Source: Alnus glutinosa
Lineage: Eukaryota > Streptophyta > Magnoliopsida > Fagales > Betulaceae
DNA length: 64,000 bases
Assembly (NCBI RefSeq): GCF_958979055.1
Contig: NC_084886.1
Coordinates: 46,393,154 to 46,457,153 of the forward strand
Direction: 5' to 3'
Below, one piece after another: positions 12,614 to 24,845 of this stretch. The notes under the pieces were generated by a model, which worked only from the letters and a program-made list of their open reading frames with translations, was not told the DNA's origin and did no database searches. A program made the position numbers and the translations under genes. Position 1 is the first letter of the stretch; every line of letters starts with the position of its first letter.

Positions 12614-12800
12614 TGTCGAATGTACAACCCCTCTCGATCTAGGGCTGACGAGCATGTGACCCTACTCATCTTAGGGCATCGCAATTCTCATTTTGACTTG
12701 GGCATGTCAAGCGTACGACCCCGCTCGATATAGGGCTTATCTAGCTTACGACCTTGCTCAACCTAAAACATTGAGCATGTGATCTTGCTCGACCTAAGGC
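12614..12800 (+). repeat. Degenerate tandem repeat, about 31-bp unit, about 6 copies
   Basis: Successive units follow the pattern GA-rich lead, TACGACC, CTCGATCTAGGGC. Clear units start near 12614, 12646, 12705, 12737 and 12769, with one strongly decayed unit at 12678-12704. Unit length is 27-33 nt. No open frame is conserved across the units. Confidence 0.7.
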
Positions 12801-13205
12801 ATGTGCTTACTTAATGGATTTTCTCTTTAAAACCTTTACCTCGAAACTACGTTAAACATTTGTTTCAAAACTGCTTAAAACCCTTTATCTCAAACTGTTC
12901 TTCAAATGTTTATCTTAAAACTGATCATAAGACCTTTATCTTAAATCTTATTTCACTGGTAACCATATAGCATTTCTCATTTACCTTAAAATTAGGATAG
13001 GTTCTGTTAGTCGTGGTTTTACAACATTGAAACCTTAAACCCTACCTTGAGTTTAACCTTCTCCGATACATGTCACATGATCATATGCAAATCATTACAC
13101 TTATTAGTTAGACTTTACCCTTATTAAAACCTTAGACCTCAATTTGAAACTCTAAAACATTCTCTCTCCTCGGGAAGAACCCCATTTCTCAACTGTAAAC
13201 AGTCT

Positions 13206-13652
13206 TGTTCGAACGAGGTTCAATAGAGGGTTCGAACGGGACACTTTGGTCCAGTCTCGTTTGAATGAGCTTCGATAACGGTTTGCAATCGAGGCACTCG
13301 GGAGCCACCTTGTCTCTCTCTCGGCAGCTTGGATGAAGGGAAGAGAAATAAAACAGTTCCCTTTGTTTTTCTCGTTTTAAGATTTAAATACACATTGTTC
13401 AAAGTAGTCTTGTTCCAACGGCATCTCAACATGTTCAAATGCGACACATCAATCAGCATTTAATGTGCGTCAAATCTCACATACCCGCACATGTGGGTTG
13501 ATCTGGGTCCTTGATCTTCACTTACCGCTCCCGCCTGTGGAGATGCCATTGAGTTAGAATAGTACACTTAAAACATTCGAACATGATCAACCCAACTTAG
13601 TTACACATGAAGATGCCTTCTTGTTTGAACGCGATTCGGTTGCGTTCGAATG
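13206..13652. repeat. Cluster of CGTTCGAACG-type palindromes
   Basis: TGTTCGAACG at 13206 and GGTTCGAACG at 13229 are followed by a variant CGTTTGAATG at 13258. A separate pair, TGTTTGAACG at 13622 and CGTTCGAATG at 13643, is spaced 21 nt. The layout resembles the palindrome pairs in the solo LTR at 52116, so this may be part of a decayed LTR, but its ends were not found. Confidence 0.5.
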
Positions 13653-14802
13653 TGACACCACAAAATCAAAAACCTCTAAGTTTTTAAACCCTAAAACTTA
13701 ATGTTTGGTCAGTTAAAAACTACGAAGCTTGCCATGCCCCATATATTTACACCGAAAATATATATTTATTTTATTATCTTAATCAATTTGTTCTAAATTC
13801 CTATTTTCTTATAGCTTTTAATTTAGCCGTGTGTTACAGGTGCTAATGGCCTTGGTGCGAGATTCTTTGTAGACCATGATATGATATTAGAGTTGTAATT
13901 GAATCAAGTATTGAATGTTAAAACTCAGTTTGTTTATTTTTTTTAACACGAATCTATTTCAAACTTATCATTGATGACTAAACTATATAATTTGTTCAAA
14001 TTCGGTTAATTATTTTTTGAACGAGCTCGAGCTTGTTCACAAACTACTCAATTAACTTATCCATTTTTTATGTAAAGTAAATATCATCATTTTTTTTTTT
14101 TTTGATAAATCTATATTAATCATTAGTTACTTCATTATTGTTAAGATTTTATCTTTCAAGTCAATAATATAAGTAATTATTTATAAACTTATAAAATTTA
14201 ACTTCACCAACCTTATATTTGTAATAAACCATATATATATAAACTATTTATATTATACCTTATAACATTATTTAGACTTAAATAATTCTATTTCGACTTT
14301 ATATGTATGCTTTACAATATCTATATACATTTTACATTTATCACACACATACACACTTATATTCAGATGACATGCACTGATAAGGACTAAATAAGACTCC
14401 CCCCATTACTAGCGGGTAGCCAATTGGGAGGTCTAATCAAAGCAACAAAATAGCTCTAACGGCCTTGGAGTGGGATTCTTCGTGTGAATGCGACGTAATA
14501 TATGTTATATGGATTTAAAATTATAGCAATTTTAGAAGCCACGATCTCACTATGTTGATGTGACAATATCAATCAGTCTTAATTTTTTTTTTTAATTTAT
14601 TTATTTTTAAATAAGGGCTGATTGACACTGCCATGTAAACAAAATAAGATAGTAATGAACAAAAAATGTAATTTTTTGCATTTAAAATTATAATGCCAAA
14701 CAAAAAGCGAAATGTTGTCATTTTTATTAGAGAAATTTCGGTCAATATTGTGATTTGGACACAGTAACGATCCATGATACTTAAGCGAGTATATTGTAAA
14801 GA

Positions 14803-14950
14803 TAAATGCTACATACCATATTTTTTTCTCACAATGTTGACATGACGGTTTCAATAAACATTTGAATTTTTTTTTTTTTTTAACAATGATTGATCTAAAG
14901 ATTTGTTGAGACTGACACATCAATATTGTGAGATAATTGTAGTATAAAGG
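14803..14950. mobile_element. Probable MITE (CACAATGTTGA family)
   Basis: ATGCTACATACCATA and CTCACAATGTTGACATG are mirrored on the right by TGTGAGATAATTGTAGTATA and CACATCAATATTG, so the two halves can fold back. Related inverted pairs occur at 26886 and 51921. Borders are approximate. Confidence 0.35.
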
Positions 14951-15638
14951 TGTGCATTTAGTAAAGAATTTTGTTGTGGATTTTTTAGCTTGAATAATAA
15001 TAAAAAGTTATTCATGAAATAAGATTTGATTTTTTTTTTAAAAGAAAACAGTAAAAAAAAAAATTGTTTGGTAAATGGTAATATATATATTAAGGAGAAA
15101 TGAAAATAAAGGGGAAATTGTTGCCAATTGCCAAAACTGCCGTTGTTTCTAGCATTACTTTGTTGTAAATGAAAGGATAGTTATTATTATTATTATTATT
15201 ATTATTTTTATATATAAATGAAAGGATAGTTATTAACTTATTAGCTAGGAAGAAAAAAGTTGGATCCTAATACATAACAAGGGCCAATAATCCAACCCAA
15301 CCCAGCCCATCCGATCCGAGCCCAGTGAGTTGTCCAAGCCCAAAGTCCGTAGCACACTGATTCAACCCACTCCGCTCACGTTTCCCAACCCACCAAAAGT
15401 TGACCCAACCAACACAGAAACGGAGACCAAGTTGTAGAGAGAGAAACCAAAGACCCTTCTAGAGAGAGACGCAAATTGAAAACTGAAAGCCCTAGATATG
15501 AGAACGAACAAAAATCCCCAATTCTGAATTGAATGGAATCCCTAACCCTAACCCGGATTCCCAGTATCGGATCCTTCGGATACACCAGTTCTCGGACCAT
15601 CCGCTTCTTCTTCGCCGGTGGCTGAGCCAAACGGAGAC

Positions 15639-15674
15639 TCAGAGAGAGAGAGAGAGAGAAAGCTAAGCTGAGAC

Positions 15675-15725
<51 letters not shown>

Positions 15726-15765
15726 TAAGCTGAGACGCAGAGAGAGAGAGAGCGAGAGAGAGTCA
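15639..15765 (+). repeat. (GA)n tract with a duplicated leader segment
   Basis: Nearly pure AG repeats lie just upstream of the PWWP-gene ATG. The non-repeat phrase AAAGCTAAGCTGAGACGCAG occurs twice, about 60 nt apart, so the leader contains a direct duplication separated by (GA)n. It is probably transcribed as 5'-UTR. GA repeats are binding sites for plant BPC proteins (family knowledge). Confidence 0.8.
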
Positions 15766-15770
15766 GAGAT

Positions 15771-18700
15771 ATGGAGAGTGAGGGATCAGGTGCGGCGGGG
15801 TGCAGCGCGGGTTCGATTGTGTGGGTGAGGAGGAGGAACGGGTCTTGGTGGCCAGGGAAGATACTGGGGCCCGAAGAGCTCTCCACTTCGCATCTCACGT
15901 CGCCGCGCTCTGGGACTCCCGTCAAGCTTCTCGGAAGGGAAGACGCTAGCGTGTCAGTCTCTATTTCTCTCTCTCTCTAACTTGATTTTCATCTATTCAA
16001 ATTTACATTTGGGGATTGGATTTTGTGTAAAGATGTAAGATTTTGATGCTGTTCGTGATTTCTGTATAATTATTGTGGGGTTGATTATTGGATACTTGTT
16101 CTTTTGATCTTTTGTTAATCACAAATGGGTCAATGGGTGTATGAATTTTTGATAAATGATAGTATCTTGTGCATTTCTTAGAATATTTCTGTGGTAAAGA
16201 CTGACTTTTTTTGTGGCTAGAATTTAGTTGGTGAGTGATAATGATCTTTTGGGTTAGTAGGAACTGTAATGGGGCAAATCTTCATCACTTCGTTCAACAA
16301 GGATATAGAGAAAAATAAGAGGAATTGTTTCGAGAAATGGTTGTTGATGGTGGTTTGTGACGTTTTTGATATACTTATTTCTTTTATTGGTAAATTATAC
16401 ACGCGCCTAGTAGATCTTAAAACCATGATCTCACCCTCCATCTTGTTCTACGCATGACCCTGCAATACATGATCATTCAGCTACCTGGAAATAAAACATT
16501 TGCCACAAACTATGGACCAAACCCCACCGGATCTTCAACTCCTTTGCACATAAAATTTTCAATTATAATAAATAGATTTTCATCTTATTGAAAACTGAAA
16601 AAAAAGAGAGAAGAAAAACTTCATTACTTAGATGTGTTTGGTATTCTATGGGTAGGAGGGTGACACTTACAATTGACTTGTCGAAATTAGGGTTTGAATG
16701 TTTATATCTAGTCGCATTACATGTATGTATGTTTCTTTTCTGTTTTCTGGATTTTGATAAAAATATTGAGTTTCTGTATAGATTTCTTTTTGAACCTTAA
16801 AGCTTATGTCTTTTTGTCTTTTCTTTTTGTGTTCTATTTTTAATTGTTTCCTTCTATTTTGTACTTTGAATGATATAGACAGTGAAAGGAATGACGATAG
16901 GGCATCCTCCATTTTGAAATACCTTTTTCTTTTTCTTCTTCCCCCACCTTTTTTTTTTTTTACTTCTTTTGTTGTTGTTGTTTGGTGAGGATATATTAGC
17001 TGGACTCAGTATATAATGGCTGCTTGTGCTGCTTGTATGGGCTAGTTTGTACTTTTTCTTTCCGGCGTGTCACGTGTGTAATGACTGCCAAATACCTCCA
17101 CCCGCCCACTGTATATGTGTGTATGTGTCTTCTATGATTTACATGTTGCACTGCAGAAAACGTTGCTTTTGCACAAATTTTATTGTGGCAGTTCTTTTTC
17201 GTCTCTTATTTGGTGGTAAATACCCCCTATTGTCTGCATAGCACTTGCTTAACCATGGAAACTAATCAAGATATTCTTCTTATTTTGGGAAAAAAAAGTT
17301 ATTTTGGGTCAACCCGTTTTAATAAAAAACCGGTGTCTCTTTTACGTAGGAGTTTTTTTTAGGAGACTTGGGTTCTAGCACCTTGAATGTACCTTCCAGC
17401 TTATGTTCTTTTTTGTACAAAAGATGTGTTTCAGTGGTTTACTTTTCTTGTCCGATCATTTATAGCTTTACAAGGAATTGGGAATTTGGGTTTTGGACTA
17501 ACCAACTCCTAACGGACATAGTAATTGGCGATTCAGAGAAACCCCAAGGAAATGTAACTAAACCTGCCTCTTTTGCCTTGTTTTGCAGAGTCTATTTGGA
17601 TCCATTTCTGCCTTTCCAGGCACTTGTTCCCATGACATCTGCCCCCCCCCCCCTCCCCCCTTTCTGCATCACATTGACCTTATTACCAGGCCTTTTTCCC
17701 TTTATTTCTTTGTTTCTTCCTTTTTTATGTTTGTTTTTTCAAATGTTCTGCTGTGGCAAGCTTGCAAACCCTTTATCAAGTTATATTTTTCTATAATTTA
17801 TGTCATCAGCCTCAAATGATACTTTTCTTGTATTTACTCATATATCAGATGGATTCTTCTTTTTTATGCTCATAGTTATTTTAATGAAGAGTTTGAAGAG
17901 CTTTGACACGTGGTTGGATAGAAAAAAGACAGCAAAGTGGCATGCTGGTTTTTTTAAGAAGTAACTTGACATACTATGTTCTTTATTTATAAAAAAGTGT
18001 TATATAAGTGTTTTTCTTCTTCTTTATTTGTAAATTAAAAATGGTGTAATGAAGACTTATTCTGCACAATGATCCAAGCTACTGCTTCTTCTATATTCAT
18101 GGCTGTTTTTGTTGTACCTACTCTGATACTTATAAGGCTCTTTGATGGTATTTCTTCTCAGGGATTGGTACAATTTAGAGAAATCCAAGCGTGTGAAGGC
18201 ATTTAGATGTGGTGAGTTTGATGATTGTATTGAAAAAGCTGAGTCCTCCCAAGGCATGCCAATAAAGAAAAGGGAGAAATATGCACGTCGAGAAGATGCT
18301 ATTCTTCATGCTCTTGAACTTGAGAGGCAGGTGTTGGAAAAACAAGGAAATTTAGCTATAGATTCTGATCGCAGGAACAGTAAATCATCTGGTGATATGA
18401 AAAAGGGGTTAGTTACTTCTTCAGAAAGTTTTGGAGATGATAATGGAAAGCTTGGAAATTCCAATTCACATCAAGGTTCTAGCAGGCTTGAAATGTATCA
18501 TAAGGACAAGACTGTTGGTGGTCTTCTTTCTTCACAGAAAGCCAAAGATGGAAATCAACCGAGTGGGGCCAATGATCATTCTGAAATCATACCTCGGATG
18601 AGAGATTTGCAGGATTTCGGTCTTAGGATTGCCCCTTCCAAACAAAGGCTTTTATCCTCTGCAGCTTCAAATGGTTCTCGGAAACCTGTAGCTGATAATC

Positions 18701-21322
18701 ATGCTGATGCTCTTCCTGGTGGTGGCCATCTTAGCATGGGAAATACAAGTCATGCAAATGGTAAAAATTCTTTAGACAAAAGGAAAAGATCACATGAGGG
18801 GTTGACTGAGGAATTTTTGGTCAAGAGACGTGATAAGCGCCGCCCTCTTATTCAAGTTTTGCAGAGTAGTGCAAAATTAGGAGCCTCTCATTCTTTGCAA
18901 CCTGACTGTGGTACTGTTTCTACTTCTATTTCAGGAGTGGAGCAGATGGGAGTAACTTCTCGAGCAAAGAGGAGCAGATGTGTCTATGTGCAAGCTGAGC
19001 ATAATGATTCTTTGGATTACAATGAAACTTCTCCAAGAAAGATTGAGATGTCAGCTTCCCAGTTCGGAATGGGGAACTTTGTTCCTTATCCTGGTTCTTT
19101 GATTGAAGAGAACTCTTCTGGTTTTACAGAATATGTTGAATCTGATTCTTCTGAAACCGATTCTTCTGAATCTGAGTCCGATTCTTCTGAGACGGAACCA
19201 GATATGGATGAAGAGATGGCTGTACTATCAGGTTTGAAGTCTTACTATTCTAAATTTATTGTCTCGTGCCCATACTGTGGTTATTATATATCTATCAAAA
19301 CTTGATTAATCTATGCTGTTTAGTGCTTTACATGTTCAATAGATCACTTGTTTGATGCTTGCTGATGATATCTGTCCTGGTTGAAAGATCCGGTATCTTT
19401 TTCTGTTGTTAACTAACCATGTACAGGTGTACATATCACAAATGTTGTAGCTGCTGTTGAAACATATCTTGTTCTTATGTCTGCTTACTCTTGCATCATG
19501 CCTTGACTTTTTGAACTGTTCAACATATGTAACAGACTTTACCCTGGTAAATTACTGGGATTAAGCTCAACAGGGTTTTGTTCAGTGGGATTCAAACGAC
19601 ATTTTAAATAAATTTACTCTGTGTGTGTGTGTGTGAATTCAACAAGAAAACTGCTCCTCATCGTTGAAGTCATAGTTCACTTGAATTCTAGATGTTCTGC
19701 AATGTCTTTGTTTTCTATATTATTTTAAAGATGTATATGAGGGCATGCTTGTTTTTTTTCTTTGATAAGTAATCAAAATATCATTAAAAGCGCAACCAAG
19801 GTAAGAGAAACAAGTGCAAGTATATTTACAATCATGGTTCAGCAAAAAATTAATGAATGAGAATATTGTCTTAATTTCTTGAAGTTTCAGATAGCAGTCT
19901 TTTAAAATTGATTATATTTTGGAACAAGGAAATTTGCCTGAAATGAAAAGAAGTTTATAACTTTGTGTCTTTTTCTAGTAATAAGACCTTCACTTGATCT
20001 CTCAGGAAACTTTTGTTCTACAAGACTAGACAGGTGGATGACATTGGTATCCTTTTTTGTATAACAGCATGCGTATTTAGTTAGGCAAAGGAAATGATGT
20101 TAAATGTTAGTCTGTTTGGTTCCCCTTGATTAGACATTTGGAAATTTATTGATTGATTGATAAAGATAATGATGCCTAGAATGCCCTACCGTGGTGGTTG
20201 TGTATTTTATTTCTAACTTTGATTATGATAAAATCAATAGACTTTGCTGCCTTGATTTGAAAGTGAATGTTGTGTTTGAATGATTTGGTCACGAATCAGT
20301 CGGGTAGCAAGTATATAGGAACTATAAAGTGATATCTAGAGTTCTTATACAAAAAGAAGCTTGGTGGTCACTATCTATTTATCAAAGATGGTCTTTCGTT
20401 GTTCAGTTGAGGTGTCCTAGTCTTTCATTGTTCTCTATCTATTTATATTTGAAGAATAAAAAGGGTGGTCATGATGACCATGTTGGATTTGATTTCATAC
20501 TCTTGTCCTACGGAACGTATGAGATGAAAGTATAGGATTATTTTGGAGAAGGAAGATTTATCTGCAGTTAAGAATTTGGAATCAGGAAGTTTTATTAATA
20601 CCAATACCGTGAGCAGTTTTTTAGTACTTTTGAAGACTTGGAGAATATGGCCTATCTTGTTAAGCAGTTTTCAGTGTCTTACTACTGGATCGATTCCATT
20701 GTGGCTGCATTGTTTCCGTTCTGTGTTTGGAAACGCAGTTAAATCAAATGGTTGTAATCCCTTTTACCCGGAAGTTCTCTAAATGGTGGAATTTTATTTT
20801 ATTTTATTCTTTTTATAGGCAATTAGATAAAAAGCGTAGGCGCTCTTGAGCATACATGAAGTATACAAAAGGACACAAAAACAGAAAAAAGCCACACAAA
20901 AAGAAAAAAAAAAAAAAAGAAAAAAAAAAAAAGAAGAAGAAAAAAAGAAGTAAAACAAGAAAAAACACCCGCAAAGACCAACCACAACAGAAACCCCAAA
21001 ACACCCCAACAAAAACCAGCCCACAAACCCTAAGCCATGTTACATCACAGCAAGAGTCCTCTTGCTTTTGCCCCGGCTAGAACAAAGACTCCTAGCATTG
21101 AAATTGATATCGCACTCAAGGTTCTTTAGTTCTCTTTTCCCTTTAATCTTAGGAGTGGAAACTGGGACCTCAAGACGCTGCCCCTCATCCACTTGAGCCA
21201 TGACATCCAAAAAACCCTTCACATTCCCCCTCAAAGGAAATCCCCACAGCTTGACTTTCAGGTTGAAGATAGCACTCTAAGCATGTACATGTGTTACAGA
21301 TTTGGTGGTGACTTTGGTCAGC

Positions 21323-21358
<36 letters not shown>

Positions 21359-23673
21359 TCTCGTGTATGTACATGTATATGTATACATTGCTAACCTCCT
21401 GACTTTCAGGTGGAGGATAGCACTCTGACTCTATGCATTTTTATTGGACAAAAATAACCCTCGGGCATGTTTTTGGCTTTACTGATGGGTTGACTAGAAA
21501 GGGAGAGGGGCAAAGTATGAGTTGCAGATTGACAAAGAGGAAGGCTAATAAGAAATCTTTTGCAGAATTGCCAGGCTTCCCCTCTGTCCAAGTATTTTTT
21601 AGTTAAGAGGAGGAAGCCATTTTGTTCTACTTAAAACTGGAACATGTTATACTACACCTGAAGGTGGGGAGGTGTGCGTGTGTGTGTGTGTGTTGGTGAA
21701 GATATGTGGAAATTGTTAAACTAGAGAGCGCAAAAATTCACAGGCTTTCCATTTGTGGACCTGGTGGTGTATCTGTTTTAAGTATATAGGCTTTGTTTTG
21801 CACAACAAGCATCATGGGCTTTTAGCTTTAGTTGTCGTGGATGATATTGTGTAGTTGGTGTTATGATAACTGTATATATTTTTCTTTAATTTGCTAGGGT
21901 TGGAATATTACCACCTGACTCCACAGGTTTTGTTCAGAAATTGGCCATTAGAAGCATTTGAGTATATAATCAGAATTTAATTATTAGGGTTCTGAATATG
22001 TTCTCCATATTATTTTAGTGAGCAGCAGGGATGTGAGCCAAAAAACCTCTGAACCAACCCCCCCTTTTTCTCTTCTCATTTTGAGATGGTAATTGTTTCC
22101 TCTGTTGATGTAGTGAGACTGCCGATGTAATTCAGATATGTTTATCCTCATGTATTTTTCTCCTCCAATTGTTTTTATACCAATGGCTTTGGGCTCACAC
22201 TTGGGATTTTATTAATTGTTCTTGAGAGTTATACATAGCAGCTTGCATTCTATTGGACCGTCTGTAGGCCCCTATGATGTGGAAGTTTTTCTTTTTTCTT
22301 TTTTCTAGTGGCTTTTTTGATGGCTTGGCTATTTCAATTTCTTTCCTCAGCAATCTCTAATCTTTATGCTGTTTGGATGTTGCTGTACACCTACAGAAGC
22401 GGAATGGAATGCTCCAGGAAGATCTGAAGCACAAGAACATGGAAGCTTGAGTGCTGAGGAGCATGAGGAGTCAGGATTTTCTGGCGACATGTCTCACCTT
22501 TATCTTCATGATCATGTTACTGCTAATGATGCAGTGTCCAAATGGCGATTGAAAGGTAAAAGGAATATTCGCAATCTTACAAAAAGGCCTGTGGATGCAA
22601 GTGATGGAATAGGTTCCATTTACAGATCATATCCTGAAGAAAAGAGAAGTCGTTTGAGCCACAGGACATTGAGGCAGAGTTTGAGCTTCCGTAGAAGTGA
22701 TGATTTTGACTATAGTGTTGAGGAGGATGATATAAATGAAAGGGATTTAGGGACTCCGAGAGTTAGAGTGGACAGTAGATACTCCTCGACATCAAGAGCT
22801 GCATCCAGGGGTCGAAATAGTATTGGTAGTAATTTAGTTGATTGGGAGGACTTGACATGGGAGGATCAGCCTGCTTTGAAAGGATATTGGAACATCAAAG
22901 CAAGGCGTTTTGGTCAATATCTTGATGGCCATCGTCATTTTGGTGGGAGGCCGAGATCCATGCTTGTAAATGTGGATTTGAAGGTTCAAGCAAGCTATCA
23001 GAAAGAGCCTGTCCCTATTGTTTCTCTAATGAGCAAGTTAAATGGGAAGGCAATTATAGGGCACCCAATTCAAATTGAAGCCCTAGAAGACGGTTCAGCT
23101 GAAGCTCTTCTTTCTACAGTTGATTTTGGCAATGAAGTGCTTAACAGTGAAAATACAGCACTTCAGCCAGCTTGGAGGACTGCAAGGAGGACAGCGAATG
23201 TTCGGATCCCACGCCCTCATTTATCATCAGCATTGGATGGTGATGAAGCCACCAACGATCTTCCCTTTTTAGATCAAGAAAGGAAACCGCCATTAAAGAA
23301 ATTAAATGCAGGGAGTTTCAGTCACAAGGCAAGCCTGGAGAAGGGTAACCTCCCTTACATTCCTCGGCCTCCAACTGACAGGAAGTTTGTGAAAAAGCTA
23401 CCAAGGAAAGTAAGCTTATCATCTAGTCAGAAAACTAGAACTCTGTCTTCTATAGCCACTGAACAGAATTTTAGTATCAAGCCTATACAAGATAGCAATA
23501 GTTGTCAAATGGATGGGCTGATAAAACCAGAGTCATCTGGGCCCACTACAGTAGCTTGCATACCCGTTAAATTAGTATTCAGTAGGTTACTCGAGAAGAT
23601 CAATAGGCCACCATCAAAAGCAGCTAGTAATGCGGTCTTGTTGAATAGCAATGTGGAGAGAAATCCATCATAG
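15771..23673 (+). CDS. PWWP-domain protein (At1g51745/At3g21295-like)
   Basis: Three coding exons, 15771..15952, 18162..19231 and 22397..23673, give 842 aa. The phases match at both junctions (GT|G for Val61, G|AA for the first residue of exon 3). Residues 14-75 form the PWWP domain: GSIVWVRRRNGSWWPGKIL (SWWP at 25-28), and across intron 1 DWYNLEKSKRVKAFRCGEFD. PWWP domains read methylated histone H3 and DNA in chromatin (family knowledge). Basic nuclear-localisation-like stretches include KRKRSHEG and KRRDKRRPLIQVLQ. A Ser/Asp/Glu run precedes intron 2 (about 395-415). Exon 3 carries the conserved plant block VDWEDLTWEDQPALKGYWN and RPRSMLVNVDLKVQASYQ. The protein is longer than the roughly 630 aa I recall for the Arabidopsis relatives. 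Intron 1 is 2.2 kb; intron 2 is 3.2 kb and contains LINE debris. The reading frame after 19231 is intron read-through, not protein. Confidence 0.9.
19761..19830 (-). mobile_element. LINE-tail-like fragment in PWWP intron 2
   Basis: TTGATAAGTAATCAAAATAT then CATTAAAAGCGCAACCAAGG resembles the AAAAAGCGTAGGCGC-type segments at 20831 and 33555. It is interpreted as a short LINE-associated fragment. No coding sequence is present. Confidence 0.4.
20811..21270 (-). mobile_element. LINE ORF1 remnant in PWWP intron 2
   Basis: The minus strand encodes a broken frame (about 21234 to 21040) with RGNVKGFLDVM, QRLEVPVSTPKIKG and KRELKNLECDINF, which is typical of the region upstream of the endonuclease in plant L1 elements. 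It is bounded by a poly-A/K-rich run (20895-20950) and the AAAAAGCGTAGGCGC segment at 20829. It has stops and no reverse transcriptase, so it is a dead fragment. Confidence 0.5.
21327..21354 (+). repeat. Poly-T tract
   Basis: A run of more than 20 T residues in PWWP intron 2. A candidate retroposon tail or polymerase-slippage site. Confidence 0.7.
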
Positions 23674-24790
23674 ATTACATGTACATTTTCACTGGGAACA
23701 ATAATCTTATACTGCTAGCACAACAGTTGTTGCTAATTTCTTCTTTCCAAAGAAAGCAATTCCAACCCCAATCCTATTGATTGTCAGCACTGTGAAGGTG
23801 AAGATTCTGCTGCCTTTTTGAATAATGAGATGAAGCAGGTAATAGAGGGAGAAACCATATATTATTGATATAAGGGCCATTACTGTACATTTGTTGGATA
23901 TGGGTTTCTGAGGAATTGGAGAAAGAAAGCTCTTATTAGCCAGAAACAAGGTAGTCAGAACTTATATGGATATAAATAGGTGTTTTGAAATTTATGTTGA
24001 TGAATGTATATTTCATTTCTGTACAAGCATATGTACCTACAAGTTCTTTTTTCTTTTTTTTTACTAATTTAAGAAAAATATAGAAAACCTTGAATAGTGG
24101 GGATCAATTTAGGTATATACCCGAATCTGTAATCTTGTTGAGCAATTGTCATTGCAGTGAGAGAGATGTGGTGCACTGCTTGGATTTTTTTTTACTCATG
24201 TAAAGTAGATATTTCGAGCTCTACTTTTTCTGTAAGGCTTAGCAATGCATATGATATGATGAGGATATACTGACGTTGAAAGGTTTACTTGTTATGTAAA
24301 ATGGTTCTGTAAAACTTCTTCAAAGATTTCTGGGATATTCTTATCAAGTATTTTGGTTATTGAACGAATGTGAGCAGATGTTACCCACAACCATTGAGAC
24401 CCAAAGGGCTCTCAGCTCTGTATTTGCAAAAATGTGACGCCTTCAGATGGTAAAATTTGGGAGAAGCTTTAAGGTGAAAGCAGCAAAACAGGAGGAAGAG
24501 GACCAACATTTTCCGTTAATTATGTTGGTCCAATGATTAGAAGCGGTTTTGGCAGTTAAAAGTCAGACCCTTCCTCCCTTAATGAACTTTTCTTAATGCC
24601 TCCTCTCACTTGCCGGATTCTCTCCTTCACATTCATTAACGTGTTTTACAACCCAAATCTCTTGCACATGGACGCCCTATCACATGAAAGGATTCCTCTT
24701 TGCCATTAATATAATAGTAAACATAATGCAAATTCCTCTTTTATACACCAATATATTGATTTCTGATCTTCATCAACTCTAACCAACACA

Positions 24791-24797
<7 letters not shown>
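23674..24797. other. Intergenic: PWWP 3' flank and PR-1 promoter
   Basis: The first few hundred bases are probably the PWWP 3'-UTR. The rest is the PR-1 promoter. TTTTATACACC at about 24739 is a plausible TATA box about 100 nt before the ATG. No further gene was seen. Confidence 0.45.

Positions 24798-24836
<39 letters not shown>
24798..24836 (+). repeat. (CT)n tract in the PR-1 5' leader
   Basis: An almost pure CT repeat ending about 10 nt before the ATG at 24846. Confidence 0.85.
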
Positions 24837-24843
<7 letters not shown>

Positions 24844-24845
24844 TC

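Larger units (their letters stand above)
10640..15370. other. Gene-free repeat-rich intergenic region
   Basis: AT-rich, with no supported exons. It contains the 31-bp tandem repeat at 12614, the TTCGAA palindrome cluster at 13206 and MITE-like sequence at 14803, each listed separately. (TTA)n is at about 15181-15208. Several poly-T/A runs are present. Confidence 0.5.

Noticed and set aside
17368..17819. Hydrophobic frames in PWWP intron 1
   Set aside because: T/C-rich intronic sequence. Exons 1 and 2 of the PWWP gene join in phase across it.
19232..19305. C-terminal extension GLKSYYSKFIV.. after the Ser/Asp/Glu run of the PWWP protein
   Set aside because: It is intron read-through: G|GTTTGA is a donor, and exon 3 at 22397 continues in phase with conserved plant sequence.
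20794..21080. Overlapping frames with long poly-Lys or poly-Phe runs
   Set aside because: Low-complexity A-rich stretch inside PWWP intron 2.
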